Below, piece by piece: positions 1-6,957 of a stretch of DNA of 11,993 bases (within the stretch, counting starts at the first letter, position 1; each line of letters begins with the position of its first letter). The notes beneath the pieces are model-generated. The model made no database searches and was not told where the DNA came from. It saw nothing but the letters and a program-made list of their open reading frames with translations. The stretch is from an uncultured Christensenellaceae bacterium (GTDB lineage: Bacteria; Bacillota; Clostridia; Christensenellales; Borkfalkiaceae). Made by a program: the position numbers and the translations under genes. The stretch covers positions 1 through 11,993 of the forward strand of contig CAJUMW010000021.1 in assembly GCA_910587625.1 (NCBI GenBank). The letters are read 5' to 3'.

Positions 1-1
1 C

Positions 2-370
2 CCTTTCAGGAACGGGCTGTTTCTTTCGGCGGCGGCAAGCGTGGCGCTGTCGCACGGGTGCGAAATTATATATTACGGCGCGCACGGAGACGATGCGGCG
101 GGCAACGCCTATCCCGATTGCAGCGAAAAGTTCAATTCCGCGATGGGCGAAGCTATAAATACGGGCAGCGGAGGCCAGGTTAAAATTTTTGCGCCTTTTG
201 TGAGTTTAAACAAATATCAGGTTGTAAAAAAGGGGCTTGAACTCGGCGTTCCGTATAAATATACTTGGAGCTGCTATTCGGGCGGCGAAAAACCCTGCGG
301 CGTATGCGGTACCTGCCGCGACCGCGCCGCCGCTTTTAAAGCCAACGGAATAGATGACCCTGCAATATAA
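2..370 (+). CDS. queC: 7-cyano-7-deazaguanine synthase QueC, 3' part only
   Basis: The gene enters from the left edge; the first whole codon is at base 2 and the stop is TAA at 368-370, leaving about 122 residues of the C-terminal half. QueC uses ATP and ammonia to turn 7-carboxy-7-deazaguanine (CDG) into preQ0, in the cytoplasmic queuosine pathway. The visible evidence is the PFRNG...SAAAS stretch at the very start, the YYGAHGDD segment, YPDC, and the C-terminal zinc site CYSGGEKPC-GVC-GTC (C-x7-C-x2-C-x2-C), all characteristic of QueC. The N-terminal PP-loop ATP motif lies outside the window. The GTG at base 41 is internal and is not the start. queF begins 10 bases after the stop, and the two enzymes catalyse consecutive steps, so they are almost certainly one operon. 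Confidence 0.95.
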   Translation, partial: PFRNGLFLSAAASVALSHGCEIIYYGAHGDDAAGNAYPDCSEKFNSAMGEAINTGSGGQVKIFAPFVSLNKYQVVKKGLELGVPYKYTWSCYSGGEKPCGVCGTCRDRAAAFKANGIDDPAI

Positions 371-380
371 GGAGAATAAT

Positions 381-872
381 ATGCCTAGAGAAAAAAATAA
401 CGAAGGTATTACCCTGCTCGGTAACAACAACACTAAATATCCGCAGACTTACGACCCGTCAGTTTTGGAAACTTTTGTAAACAAACACCCCGGAAGGGAC
501 TATTTCGTAAAGTTTAACTGTCCCGAATTCACAAGTCTTTGCCCCATCACGGGTCAGCCTGATTTTGCCACGGTCTATATTTCGTACGTTCCGCGCGAAA
601 AAATGGTTGAAAGCAAGTCTTTAAAGCTGTATCTTTTCGGGTTCAGAAACCGCGGCGATTTTCACGAAGACTGCGTTAATATAATAATGAACGACCTTAT
701 TGATTTGATGGATCCCGCATATATCGAAGTATGGGGCAAATTTATGCCTCGCGGCGGAATTTCAATAGACCCTTATTGCAATTACGGCAAAAAAGGGACC
801 AAGTGGGAACAGGTAGCCTGGGAAAGGCTTTCGCAACATGATATGTATCCCGAAAAAATCGACAACAGATAA
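381..872 (+). CDS. queF: NADPH-dependent 7-cyano-7-deazaguanine reductase QueF (preQ1 synthase)
   Basis: This 163-residue cytoplasmic enzyme reduces the nitrile of preQ0 to the amine of preQ1 with two NADPH, the step after QueC in queuosine synthesis. It is the short, single-domain Bacillus-type QueF. Visible residues are the catalytic cysteine in FTSLCPITGQPDFA (Cys54, with Asp61 as the probable acid), the family motif ESKSLKLYLFGFRN at 77-90, and the substrate-binding His95-Glu96 in GDFHE. The start is ATG 381, because GGAG at 371-374 sits six bases upstream; an in-frame ATG at 354 would overlap queC and has no ribosome binding site. The gene lies 10 bases after queC and is probably co-transcribed with it. 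The TAA stop overlaps the foot of the terminator hairpin at 871-900. All active-site residues are present and nothing looks damaged. Confidence 0.97.
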   Translation: MPREKNNEGITLLGNNNTKYPQTYDPSVLETFVNKHPGRDYFVKFNCPEFTSLCPITGQPDFATVYISYVPREKMVESKSLKLYLFGFRNRGDFHEDCVNIIMNDLIDLMDPAYIEVWGKFMPRGGISIDPYCNYGKKGTKWEQVAWERLSQHDMYPEKIDNR

Positions 873-900
873 TAAAAGCGGACGTAAGTCCGCTTTTATT
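871..900. terminator. Perfect 13-bp hairpin between convergent queF and tRNA-Leu, probably bidirectional
   Basis: Bases 871-883 and 888-900 are perfect reverse complements around a GTAA loop (884-887). The arms have a GC core (GCGGAC) flanked by A-rich and T-rich ends, so the transcript ends in a U-rich arm whichever strand is read. The stem shares two bases with the queF stop codon. It can terminate queC-queF from the left and the tRNA-Leu transcript from the right. Confidence 0.88.
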
Positions 901-937
901 ATCTATTTAAAGCACGCTCCTTTTGCGTGTGTCTTGG

Positions 938-1020
938 TGGTGCTGACAACAGGACTTGAACCTGCACCCTTGCGGACAGGATTCTAAGTCCTGCGCGTCT
1001 GCCAATTCCGCCATGTCAGC
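938..1020 (-). tRNA. tRNA-Leu, anticodon UAG, with encoded CCA
   Basis: Read on the minus strand this is an 83-base class II tRNA. The acceptor stem GCTGACA (from 1020) pairs perfectly with TGTCAGC (942-948). It is followed by discriminator A (941) and an encoded CCA (938-940). The anticodon arm is CAGGA-CTTAGAA-TCCTG, giving anticodon TAG at 984-986, which reads CUA and probably other CUN leucine codons by wobble. A long variable arm (around TCCGCAAGGGTG) and the T-arm GCAGG-TTCAAGT-CCTGT fit leucine tRNA. It converges on queF and has its own promoter at 1049-1077. Confidence 0.97.
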
Positions 1021-1048
1021 AAGCAAATTTTAAATGTAAACCAAAAGT

Positions 1049-1077
1049 ATTTTAAATTAAAAACAAAAAAAAGTCAA
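1049..1077 (-). promoter_or_regulatory. Sigma-A-type promoter for tRNA-Leu
   Basis: On the minus strand, TTGACT (1072-1077) and TAAAAT (1049-1054) are separated by exactly 17 bases. Each matches five of six consensus positions. The predicted transcription start near 1042 leaves a leader of about 21 bases before the tRNA. Unlike the four + strand promoters in this window, it has no TG before the -10. Confidence 0.75.
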
Positions 1078-1124
1078 TTTAATTTGAAAGTTTAGTGATA
1101 AATAATCGTATTTTAAAAAAAACA

Positions 1125-1153
1125 TTGTTTTATTTCAAAACTTGTGTTAAAAT
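1125..1153 (+). promoter_or_regulatory. Predicted promoter for the ABC transporter genes (extended -10)
   Basis: The -10 TAAAAT (1148-1153) is preceded directly by TGT, an extended -10 element. A weak -35, TTGTTT (1125-1130), lies 17 bases upstream. Transcription would start near 1160, just ahead of the AGGAGG site of the ATPase gene. The region is very AT-rich, so overlapping alternatives such as TAATAT at 1153-1158 cannot be excluded. Confidence 0.55.
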
Positions 1154-1180
1154 AATATATAAAAAAGGAGGGATAAGATT

Positions 1181-1882
1181 ATGAGTTTTCTTACACTTTC
1201 CGAGGTGGGCAAAGAATATAAGACGGGTAGCGTAAGCGTGCATGCGTTAAAAGACGTATCTTTCGAACTTGAAGACGGAGAATTTGTCGTAGTTTTAGGC
1301 AGTTCGGGTGCAGGAAAAACCACGCTTTTAAACCTTTTAGGCGGTATGGATAACGCAACTTCGGGGACAATTACGCTTGACGGCAAAAATGTAACCGCTC
1401 TCGATAAGCGCGGGCTTACCGAATACCGCCGCGGGGACGTAGGGTTTGTGTTTCAGTTCTATAATCTTATGCCCAATCTTACCGCACTTGAAAACGTGGA
1501 AATTGCCGTAGAAATCTGTAAAGACCATCTCGACCCTAAGGATGTTTTGACGGAAGTCGGTCTTGACGAAAGGTTAAATAATTTTCCCGCGCAGCTTTCC
1601 GGCGGAGAACAACAGCGGGTATCTATAGCGAGAGCTATTGCAAAAAATCCCAAACTTTTGCTTTGCGACGAGCCGACGGGCGCGCTTGACTATAACACGG
1701 GCAAAAAAATTTTAAAGCTTTTGCACGACACCTGTAAACAGCGCAAGCGGCTTGTAATTATAGTTACCCACAATTCCGCGCTCAAAGATATGGCGGATAA
1801 AGTTATCCATATAAAAAACGGAATGATAGAGGATATCCAAATGAATAAATCGCCCCGACCGATAGAGGAGATTGAGTGGTAA
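1181..1882 (+). CDS. ABC transporter ATP-binding protein, MacB/LolD/FtsE-like
   Basis: This 233-residue cytoplasmic ATPase powers the permease encoded directly after it. All nucleotide-binding motifs are intact: Walker A GSSGAGKTT (40-48), Q-loop Gln92 in VFQFYNLMP, signature LSGGEQQR (139-146), Walker B LLLCDE with catalytic Glu164, D-loop GALD (167-170) and switch His197 in IVTHN. The short length, the LEDGEFVVVLGSSGAGKTT context and the LSGGEQQRV signature put it with the ATPases that pair with FtsX-type permeases (MacB, LolD and bacitracin-type exporters), which work by mechanotransmission or peptide/lipoprotein extrusion. The start ATG follows AGGAGG (1167-1172) by eight bases, a near-ideal site. 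Its TAA stop overlaps the permease ATG by one base (TAATG), implying translational coupling. The substrate cannot be read from the sequence. Confidence 0.93.
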   Translation: MSFLTLSEVGKEYKTGSVSVHALKDVSFELEDGEFVVVLGSSGAGKTTLLNLLGGMDNATSGTITLDGKNVTALDKRGLTEYRRGDVGFVFQFYNLMPNLTALENVEIAVEICKDHLDPKDVLTEVGLDERLNNFPAQLSGGEQQRVSIARAIAKNPKLLLCDEPTGALDYNTGKKILKLLHDTCKQRKRLVIIVTHNSALKDMADKVIHIKNGMIEDIQMNKSPRPIEEIEW

Positions 1883-3864
1883 TGAAAACTTACTTGAAAA
1901 CTCTGTCGAGAATGTTCAAAAAACATTTCACGCGGTTTATTTCCATAATACTTATCGTACTTGTCGCGGTGGGCTTTATTTCGGGTATAGGTTCGTCGGC
2001 GGACAAGTTGGAGTATTCTCTTACAGACCACTATACAAACAGAAATGTAAGCGATTTGATTTTAAAGACAGAGAGTGAGGACGGTTTTTCCATTGAGCAA
2101 ATTGCGGCGCTCAAAGATATATACGGGGCGAACAACGTTGAAACGGGTATGTCGCTCGACGCTTATATAAACATTGACGGGGAAAACAGGCTTACTCGCC
2201 TTTATTTTCTCGATAATCTCGAAGGCGGCAAAGTCAACGTTTTGGAGGATATCGAGTGCGCGGAAATTACACAAACGGACTGTGTTTTGGCATATACCGA
2301 AGTTTCCGACAACAAAATTAAGCACATTTCCACCAAAACAGAGATAGAATTAGATTTTAAAGACATATTGACCCAGACAGCCGAACGCGAGGGTAAAGAA
2401 CTCGACAAGATGACGGCTATGGCGTTAGACGCGCTCGACGGCGTCAAACAGACGACAATTATACAGCGCATAGTGTCAAGCCCTCTCACTTTTGCCAAAG
2501 AGGGGGAGCCGAGCTATCATAATCCCGAGGGTACTCAAATCCCCGACGATATAAACGGCATTAATTCGCTTATTACACTTGATAACATTTTATATCTGCC
2601 GTCGTCTATTATTCCCACAATACCTGCTTATCCTCCTTTCATTCCAGACGAGAAAAAAATTTTGCAGACGGGCGATATTTATCTTTCTTTTGAAAACAAG
2701 GGTAAATTCAATGCGTTCGGGCTCGGCTATGACAATTATGTAAAAGAGCAGCAGAAAATAATTAATTCCGTACTTGGCTCCGATGCAGAAAACGTAAGAT
2801 TTATCGATTTAAATCATAATGCAAGCTTTATAATGTTAATTGGCTATTCCGACAGCGTACGCGAAATAGGTTATGTTTTAATGGTCGCGTTCCTGTTCGT
2901 TACTGCGCTAGTCGTTCTGTCCACAATGACGAGGCTTATGGAAGAAGAACGCGGACAGATTGCCTGTTTAAGAACGCTCGGTTATTCGGGGTTTAAGATA
3001 GTTTTCAAATATATACTCTTTGCAATGATTGCAACGGGAATAGGAGGAGTCGGTTCTTACTTTGTCGGGCTGGGACTTGCATATTTAATTTGCTATGTAT
3101 TTAATTACAGTTTTGCAATGCCGCCCATATCCTCGCAAATTGCACTTGTTTTTTATCTTATAGTTTTTTCGGTAATTGTTGTTACTACGCTCGGTGCAAC
3201 TTTTTTTGCCGGATTTAAAATGACCCTTGAAACACCTGCCGATTTATTGAGACCAAAGCCTCCAAAAGCAGGTAAAAAGTCCTTTCTCGAAAGAATTCCG
3301 CTTATCTGGAACAGGCTCTCTTTCAAGTATAAATCGACTACGCGCAATGTGTTAAGGTATTTGCCTCGGTTTATTATGACCGTTGTTTCGGTCGCCGTTT
3401 CCACCGCGCTTGTTATGGCGGGGCTTGCGCTTTTAGATACCTGCATTTTCGGAGGTATCGATTCGCTCTCGGTTATGGCAATAGCGTTGGTGGTAATAGT
3501 TTTTGCCGCGCTATTGACGGCGGTTGTAATTTACACGCTTACAAACATAAACGTCAGCGAACGCAACCGCGAGCTTGCAACTCTAAAAGTTTTGGGCTAT
3601 CACGATAAAGAGGTTGCCGGGTATATTTACCGCGAAGTTTATATCGATACGGCGGTAGGCATATTGTTCGGTTATGTACTTTCGACGGGTATAATGCAGC
3701 TTTTGTTCAACATACTCGGAATGGGAACAATAGGCGGAGTAAGCTGGTATTGGTGGCTTGTCGCACCCGTTTTCGTGTTTTTTGCCACATTTTTGGTAAC
3801 TATATTGCTTATGCCGAAGATAGTTAAAATAGATATGAACGAGAGCTTGAAGGCAATAGAATAA
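1882..3864 (+). CDS. FtsX-family ABC transporter permease with large extracytoplasmic domain
   Basis: This 660-residue membrane protein is the partner of the upstream ATPase. I count eight likely membrane segments: TM1 at about 19-37, then an extracytoplasmic region of about 290 residues, TM2 331-351, TM3 378-405, TM4 420-443, TM5 497-518, TM6 531-553, TM7 588-612 and TM8 624-645. It has two FtsX-like halves, each with the characteristic charged turn after a membrane segment: EEERGQIACLRTLGYS (354 on) and SERNRELATLKVLGY (559 on). Only the first half has a large outside domain; the TM5-TM6 loop is about 12 residues. ATG 1882 is chosen because it overlaps the ATPase stop. GTG 1876, five bases after GAGGAG (1865-1870), is an in-frame alternative adding two residues. 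No sensor kinase, regulator or lipoprotein gene adjoins, so a role in peptide resistance is possible but unsupported. Confidence 0.9.
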   Translation: MKTYLKTLSRMFKKHFTRFISIILIVLVAVGFISGIGSSADKLEYSLTDHYTNRNVSDLILKTESEDGFSIEQIAALKDIYGANNVETGMSLDAYINIDGENRLTRLYFLDNLEGGKVNVLEDIECAEITQTDCVLAYTEVSDNKIKHISTKTEIELDFKDILTQTAEREGKELDKMTAMALDALDGVKQTTIIQRIVSSPLTFAKEGEPSYHNPEGTQIPDDINGINSLITLDNILYLPSSIIPTIPAYPPFIPDEKKILQTGDIYLSFENKGKFNAFGLGYDNYVKEQQKIINSVLGSDAENVRFIDLNHNASFIMLIGYSDSVREIGYVLMVAFLFVTALVVLSTMTRLMEEERGQIACLRTLGYSGFKIVFKYILFAMIATGIGGVGSYFVGLGLAYLICYVFNYSFAMPPISSQIALVFYLIVFSVIVVTTLGATFFAGFKMTLETPADLLRPKPPKAGKKSFLERIPLIWNRLSFKYKSTTRNVLRYLPRFIMTVVSVAVSTALVMAGLALLDTCIFGGIDSLSVMAIALVVIVFAALLTAVVIYTLTNINVSERNRELATLKVLGYHDKEVAGYIYREVYIDTAVGILFGYVLSTGIMQLLFNILGMGTIGGVSWYWWLVAPVFVFFATFLVTILLMPKIVKIDMNESLKAIE

Positions 3865-3900
3865 AAGAACATTTTATTGAAAAATGTTGACTTAAATCAG

Positions 3901-3929
3901 TTGACAGCAAACGCCGTATTTGCTATACT
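3901..3929 (+). promoter_or_regulatory. Strong promoter for rpsU
   Basis: A perfect -35, TTGACA (3901-3906), a 17-base spacer and TATACT (3924-3929), preceded by TGC as an extended -10, make this the best promoter in the window. It suits a highly expressed ribosomal protein gene. The start is predicted near 3936, giving a leader of about 44 bases. Confidence 0.88.
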
Positions 3930-3979
3930 TTTAAAGGTTGTAAACCAAATTAAAGCACAGGCAAGGGCAGGTGAAAGAG

Positions 3980-4156
3980 ATGTCAACTATAAAAGTGGGA
4001 GAAAACGAGTCTGTTGAAAGCGCGCTTCGTCGTTTTAAAAGAAAGTGTTCGAGAGACGGCATAATAGGCGATCTTCGCAAGAAAGAGTTTTACGAGTCAC
4101 CTTCCGTAAAGCGCCGCAAAAAAGCTGAAGCAGCGAGAAAAAGAAATAAAAACTAA
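3980..4156 (+). CDS. rpsU: 30S ribosomal protein S21 (bS21)
   Basis: The 58-residue basic protein belongs to the small ribosomal subunit, where bS21 sits near the 3' end of 16S rRNA and helps initiation. Recognition rests on the N-terminus KVGENESVESALRRFKRK and the following GIIGDLRKKEFYESPSVKRRKK, standard for Firmicutes S21, and on the Lys/Arg-rich tail ending RKRNKN. ATG 3980 is preferred over the in-frame GTG at 3971, because AGGTGA (3969-3974) lies just upstream at proper spacing and known S21 proteins begin with M-S/T-x-I. It stands alone between its own strong promoter (3901-3929) and a strong terminator (4162-4199). In many Firmicutes rpsU lies beside a GatB/YqeY gene; here it does not. 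Confidence 0.97.
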   Translation: MSTIKVGENESVESALRRFKRKCSRDGIIGDLRKKEFYESPSVKRRKKAEAARKRNKN

Positions 4157-4161
4157 TATTG

Positions 4162-4199
4162 AAAGCTTATCGGATATAGCTTATCCGATAAGCTTTTTT
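4162..4199 (+). terminator. Rho-independent terminator after rpsU
   Basis: A perfect 15-bp stem (4162-4176 with 4182-4196) around a five-base loop (TAGCT) ends in a run of six T (4194-4199). It starts six bases after the rpsU stop. It is the strongest terminator in the window, although the next gene has no obvious promoter of its own. Confidence 0.95.
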
Positions 4200-4237
4200 C
4201 ATAAAGAAATTTGTCGTTAAAAGGAGAATTTTGTTGT

Positions 4238-4615
4238 ATGGAAGATATCAAGATTTTGGCGCGCGCCGCAAAATCAAGACTCAAAACCAACTATTGGGAA
4301 GACTGTAAAAAGAGTATCGAAGAAAATACTACCGAAGCCAAACTCAAAGGCATAAACGAACAAAAGTATAAATCCTCGCTATGCGACAAAGTGAAAAGCG
4401 AAATCAAGGGAGAAAAGTGCGACGAGTTCTATTTGAAAGTCAAAGAACTGCTCGATACCGAGGGTGAGGTTTCCGACGCTATAGGCAGGCTTTGCGACAG
4501 GGAAGTTTACAACAAACTCTCATACGAAGAAAAACAGCGCTATAACCTCGAGCTTTCGAATAAATACCTATTTGCGCTTGCGCGTTACCGCAAGGAGAAG
4601 GAGCTGGGGCTTTAA
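4238..4615 (+). CDS. Small charged protein of unknown function
   Basis: I do not recognise this 125-residue protein. It is hydrophilic and very rich in Lys and Glu, with no signal peptide or membrane segment, so it is probably cytoplasmic and mostly helical. Four cysteines (23, 49, 61, 86) are scattered and form no CxxC pair. The most distinctive part is the C-terminal helix-like stretch LSYEEKQRYNLEL followed by SNKYLFALARYRKEKE (residues 94-122), with regularly spaced aromatic residues. ATG 4238 is the only good start; AAGGAG at 4221-4226 is 11 bases upstream, a rather long spacer, and the TTG codons in between are out of frame. The gene lies between the rpsU terminator and pcrA with no clear promoter, so it may depend on read-through. 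Codon use resembles its neighbours, and the ribosome binding site and intact frame argue that it is real. Confidence 0.75.
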   Translation: MEDIKILARAAKSRLKTNYWEDCKKSIEENTTEAKLKGINEQKYKSSLCDKVKSEIKGEKCDEFYLKVKELLDTEGEVSDAIGRLCDREVYNKLSYEEKQRYNLELSNKYLFALARYRKEKELGL

Positions 4616-4647
4616 CAAAAAATTTTTTTCCTTCTGCAAAGCGATAT

Positions 4648-4676
4648 TTGCCTTTTGTTTATATTTGTGATAAAAT
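4648..4676 (+). promoter_or_regulatory. Predicted promoter for pcrA-ligA, giving a leaderless or near-leaderless mRNA
   Basis: TTGCCT (4648-4653) and TAAAAT (4671-4676) are 17 bases apart, with TGA (4668-4670) forming an extended -10. Counting seven bases beyond the -10 puts the transcription start at about 4683, while the pcrA ATG is at 4684. There is no Shine-Dalgarno sequence between promoter and start codon. Confidence 0.65.
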
Positions 4677-4683
4677 AATTGCG

Positions 4684-6945
4684 ATGGACAATTTAAACGA
4701 AGAACAAATTAAACCCGTACTCGATACCGAGGGACCCGTGTTGGTGCTTGCAGGCGCAGGCAGCGGAAAAACACGCGTATTGACCTCGCGCATTGCATAC
4801 ATATTACGGGAAAATAAGGCAACTTTATCGCAGATACTTGCAATAACTTTTACAAATAAAGCCGCCGCCGAAATGAATGTGCGCCTTGAAAAAATGATAG
4901 GCGTCAGCGGTAGTAAGTGGATATGCACAATTCACTCTATGTGCGTTAAAATTTTGCGCGAGTTTGCCGATAAAGCCGGAATTAAGTCCAACTTTTCGAT
5001 TTACAGTGAAACCGAGCGCGGAAACGTAATTAAAAAGGCTGTTCAAGAGCTTGAAATCGATGACGAGAAGTTTATAAAGGATGCAAAATATCATATCGGC
5101 AACGGAAAAATGCTCGGGCTCGACCCCGACCAATACGGGCGCAGATATCAAAACGAGCGCAAAATTAAAAATATAGTTGCCGTTTACGAGCTGTACAACA
5201 GGCATATGCGCGAAAACAACGCGCTCGACTTCGACGATTTACTGCTTGAAACGCTGCGGCTTTTAAAAAAGGACGAGGAAACGCGCGAATATCTTTCGGA
5301 CAAGTTCAAATACATACTTTTAGACGAATTTCAGGATACCAACTCCGTACAATACAATATTATAAGGTTGCTTGCGGCAAAGCATAGGAATTTATTTGCC
5401 GTCGGTGACGACGACCAATCGATATACGGTTGGCGCGGCGCGGAAATAGAGAATATTTTAAAGTTTGACAAGGACTATCCGGACGCGAAAATATATAAGC
5501 TGGAGCGCAATTATCGTTCCACGAAATCAATTTTATCGCTTGCAAACTGCATAATTAAAAATAATACCAGAAGGCACGCCAAGCAGCTTTGGACTCAAGC
5601 GGAAGAGGGGGAAAACCCCGTCTATTATCAAGCCGACGAGGAAGCGGGCGAGGCGTTATTTACGGCTCGCACTATCAACGAGGCGGTTATCAACGGCGGC
5701 AGATATTCCGATTTTGCCGTGCTTATGCGTATAAACGCCCTTACCCGTTCATACGAGCAGGAGTTTACAAAATACGGCATACCTTATAAAGTTTTCGGCG
5801 GCTTCAAATTCTATGAACGGCGCGAAATAAAGGACATTTTAGCCTATTTGCGGCTAATTTCCAACCCTGACGACAACGAGGCAATGGAGCGCATAATAAA
5901 CGTTCCAAAGCGCGGTATAGGCGGTAAAACCGTGCAGACAATGTACGAATATTCACAAAGTCTGGGCTTTACCCTGTACGACGCGGTAATCGACAGCGAC
6001 GAGTTACCTCTTTCACAGGGCACAAAAAACAAAATAAACGCCTTTGCCGCGCTTATTAAGGATTTTGTGTTTTTGTCCTTACAGTTGCCTGTAAACGAGC
6101 TTGTAAGAAGAATCATCTCTGTAACCAACTTGCGCGCAGAGTATGACGACGGCTCGGACGAGGGAGATGGCAAGCTTGCCAACCTTGACGAGTTTATTGC
6201 CTCTGTGGACGATTATGTGCGATTAAATCCCAATTCGAATTTAAACGACTACCTAAACCAAATTACGCTGTTTTCCGATACCGACGAAATGGACGAGGGC
6301 AATTACGTTACACTTGCAACCATTCACTCGGTCAAGGGACTTGAATTTCCAACCGTGTTTATCTGCGGTTTGGAGGACGGGATTATGCCATCTACGCGCT
6401 CCTCTGAAGAGGGGAGGGACGACGAAGAGGAGCGGCGGCTTATGTACGTTGCTATTACCCGTGCAAAGACTAGGCTGTATTTGACGCGTTCCAAATCTCG
6501 CTATCTGTACGGCCGCAGGGAAATGACAGTGCCCTCGCGATTTGTAAAGGAACTGCGCCCTATTTTGGGCAACGCGGTCTGTTCCGACGGCGGCTATGGC
6601 GGGTACTCTTATAGAAATCAAGGGCGCAATTTCGGCGGATACGGCAGTGAAAAAAGCTATCGGGAAAAGTCTGAAGGGCGCGCGCTTTACTCGGCTTCAG
6701 ACGACAACAGCTACTCGAATTATTCCTCAAACGGCTTTAAAGCTTCGTCAACTTTCGGCGGCGCGAAAAAGCAAACTGCGGCAACGGGCAAAAACTACAC
6801 CGTAGGCATGCGCGTTCGTCACCCCAAATTTGGCGTTGGAATGGTTGTTGCCGTAAAGAACGGCGGAAGCATTATAAACGTTGCCTTCGACGGTCAGGGC
6901 GTAAAGGAGCTTTCTGCGGCACTGGCGCCTTTAACCGTAATTTAA
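4684..6945 (+). CDS. pcrA: ATP-dependent 3'-5' DNA helicase PcrA (UvrD/Rep family, SF1A)
   Basis: The 753-residue helicase unwinds DNA in nucleotide excision repair, replication restart and transcription-coupled repair. The SF1A motifs are complete: Q-motif Gln8, Walker A AGAGSGKT (23-30), Ia TFTNKAA, motif II DEFQDTN (214-220), motif III GDDDQSIYGWRGA (241-253), motif IV LERNYRS (273-279), motif V VKGLEFP (550-556) and motif VI RRLMYVAITRAK (584-595). A Gly/Tyr/Ser-rich linker (about 634-703) leads to a C-terminal Tudor-like domain beginning VGMRVRHPKFGVG (707), which in PcrA/UvrD contacts RNA polymerase. ATG 4684 matches the family start (LNEEQ); the upstream in-frame TTG at 4648 would add 12 unrelated residues and has no ribosome binding site. 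ligA follows after 12 bases, a classic Gram-positive pair. The start lacks any Shine-Dalgarno sequence and sits at the predicted transcription start. Confidence 0.96.
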   Translation: MDNLNEEQIKPVLDTEGPVLVLAGAGSGKTRVLTSRIAYILRENKATLSQILAITFTNKAAAEMNVRLEKMIGVSGSKWICTIHSMCVKILREFADKAGIKSNFSIYSETERGNVIKKAVQELEIDDEKFIKDAKYHIGNGKMLGLDPDQYGRRYQNERKIKNIVAVYELYNRHMRENNALDFDDLLLETLRLLKKDEETREYLSDKFKYILLDEFQDTNSVQYNIIRLLAAKHRNLFAVGDDDQSIYGWRGAEIENILKFDKDYPDAKIYKLERNYRSTKSILSLANCIIKNNTRRHAKQLWTQAEEGENPVYYQADEEAGEALFTARTINEAVINGGRYSDFAVLMRINALTRSYEQEFTKYGIPYKVFGGFKFYERREIKDILAYLRLISNPDDNEAMERIINVPKRGIGGKTVQTMYEYSQSLGFTLYDAVIDSDELPLSQGTKNKINAFAALIKDFVFLSLQLPVNELVRRIISVTNLRAEYDDGSDEGDGKLANLDEFIASVDDYVRLNPNSNLNDYLNQITLFSDTDEMDEGNYVTLATIHSVKGLEFPTVFICGLEDGIMPSTRSSEEGRDDEEERRLMYVAITRAKTRLYLTRSKSRYLYGRREMTVPSRFVKELRPILGNAVCSDGGYGGYSYRNQGRNFGGYGSEKSYREKSEGRALYSASDDNSYSNYSSNGFKASSTFGGAKKQTAATGKNYTVGMRVRHPKFGVGMVVAVKNGGSIINVAFDGQGVKELSAALAPLTVI

Positions 6946-6957
6946 GTGGGTTTAAAT

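Noticed and set aside
354..380. Upstream ATG at 354 as the queF start
   Set aside because: It lies inside queC with no ribosome binding site, whereas ATG 381 has GGAG at ideal spacing and gives the usual QueF length.
912..930. Small hairpin (CACGC / GCGTG) just downstream of tRNA-Leu as its own terminator
   Set aside because: Only five firm base pairs and a short T stretch on the minus strand; the perfect hairpin at 871-900 is a much better terminator a few bases further on.
3868..3888. Hairpin AACATTTT / AAAATGTT after the permease as a terminator
   Set aside because: The eight-bp stem is almost all A-T and is followed by GACTTAAATC rather than a T run. It is too weak to call, so read-through into rpsU is possible.
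4159..4187. Promoter for the unknown gene starting from TTGAAA at 4159
   Set aside because: The matching -10 position reads TATCCG and lies inside the rpsU terminator stem, so no convincing promoter remains.
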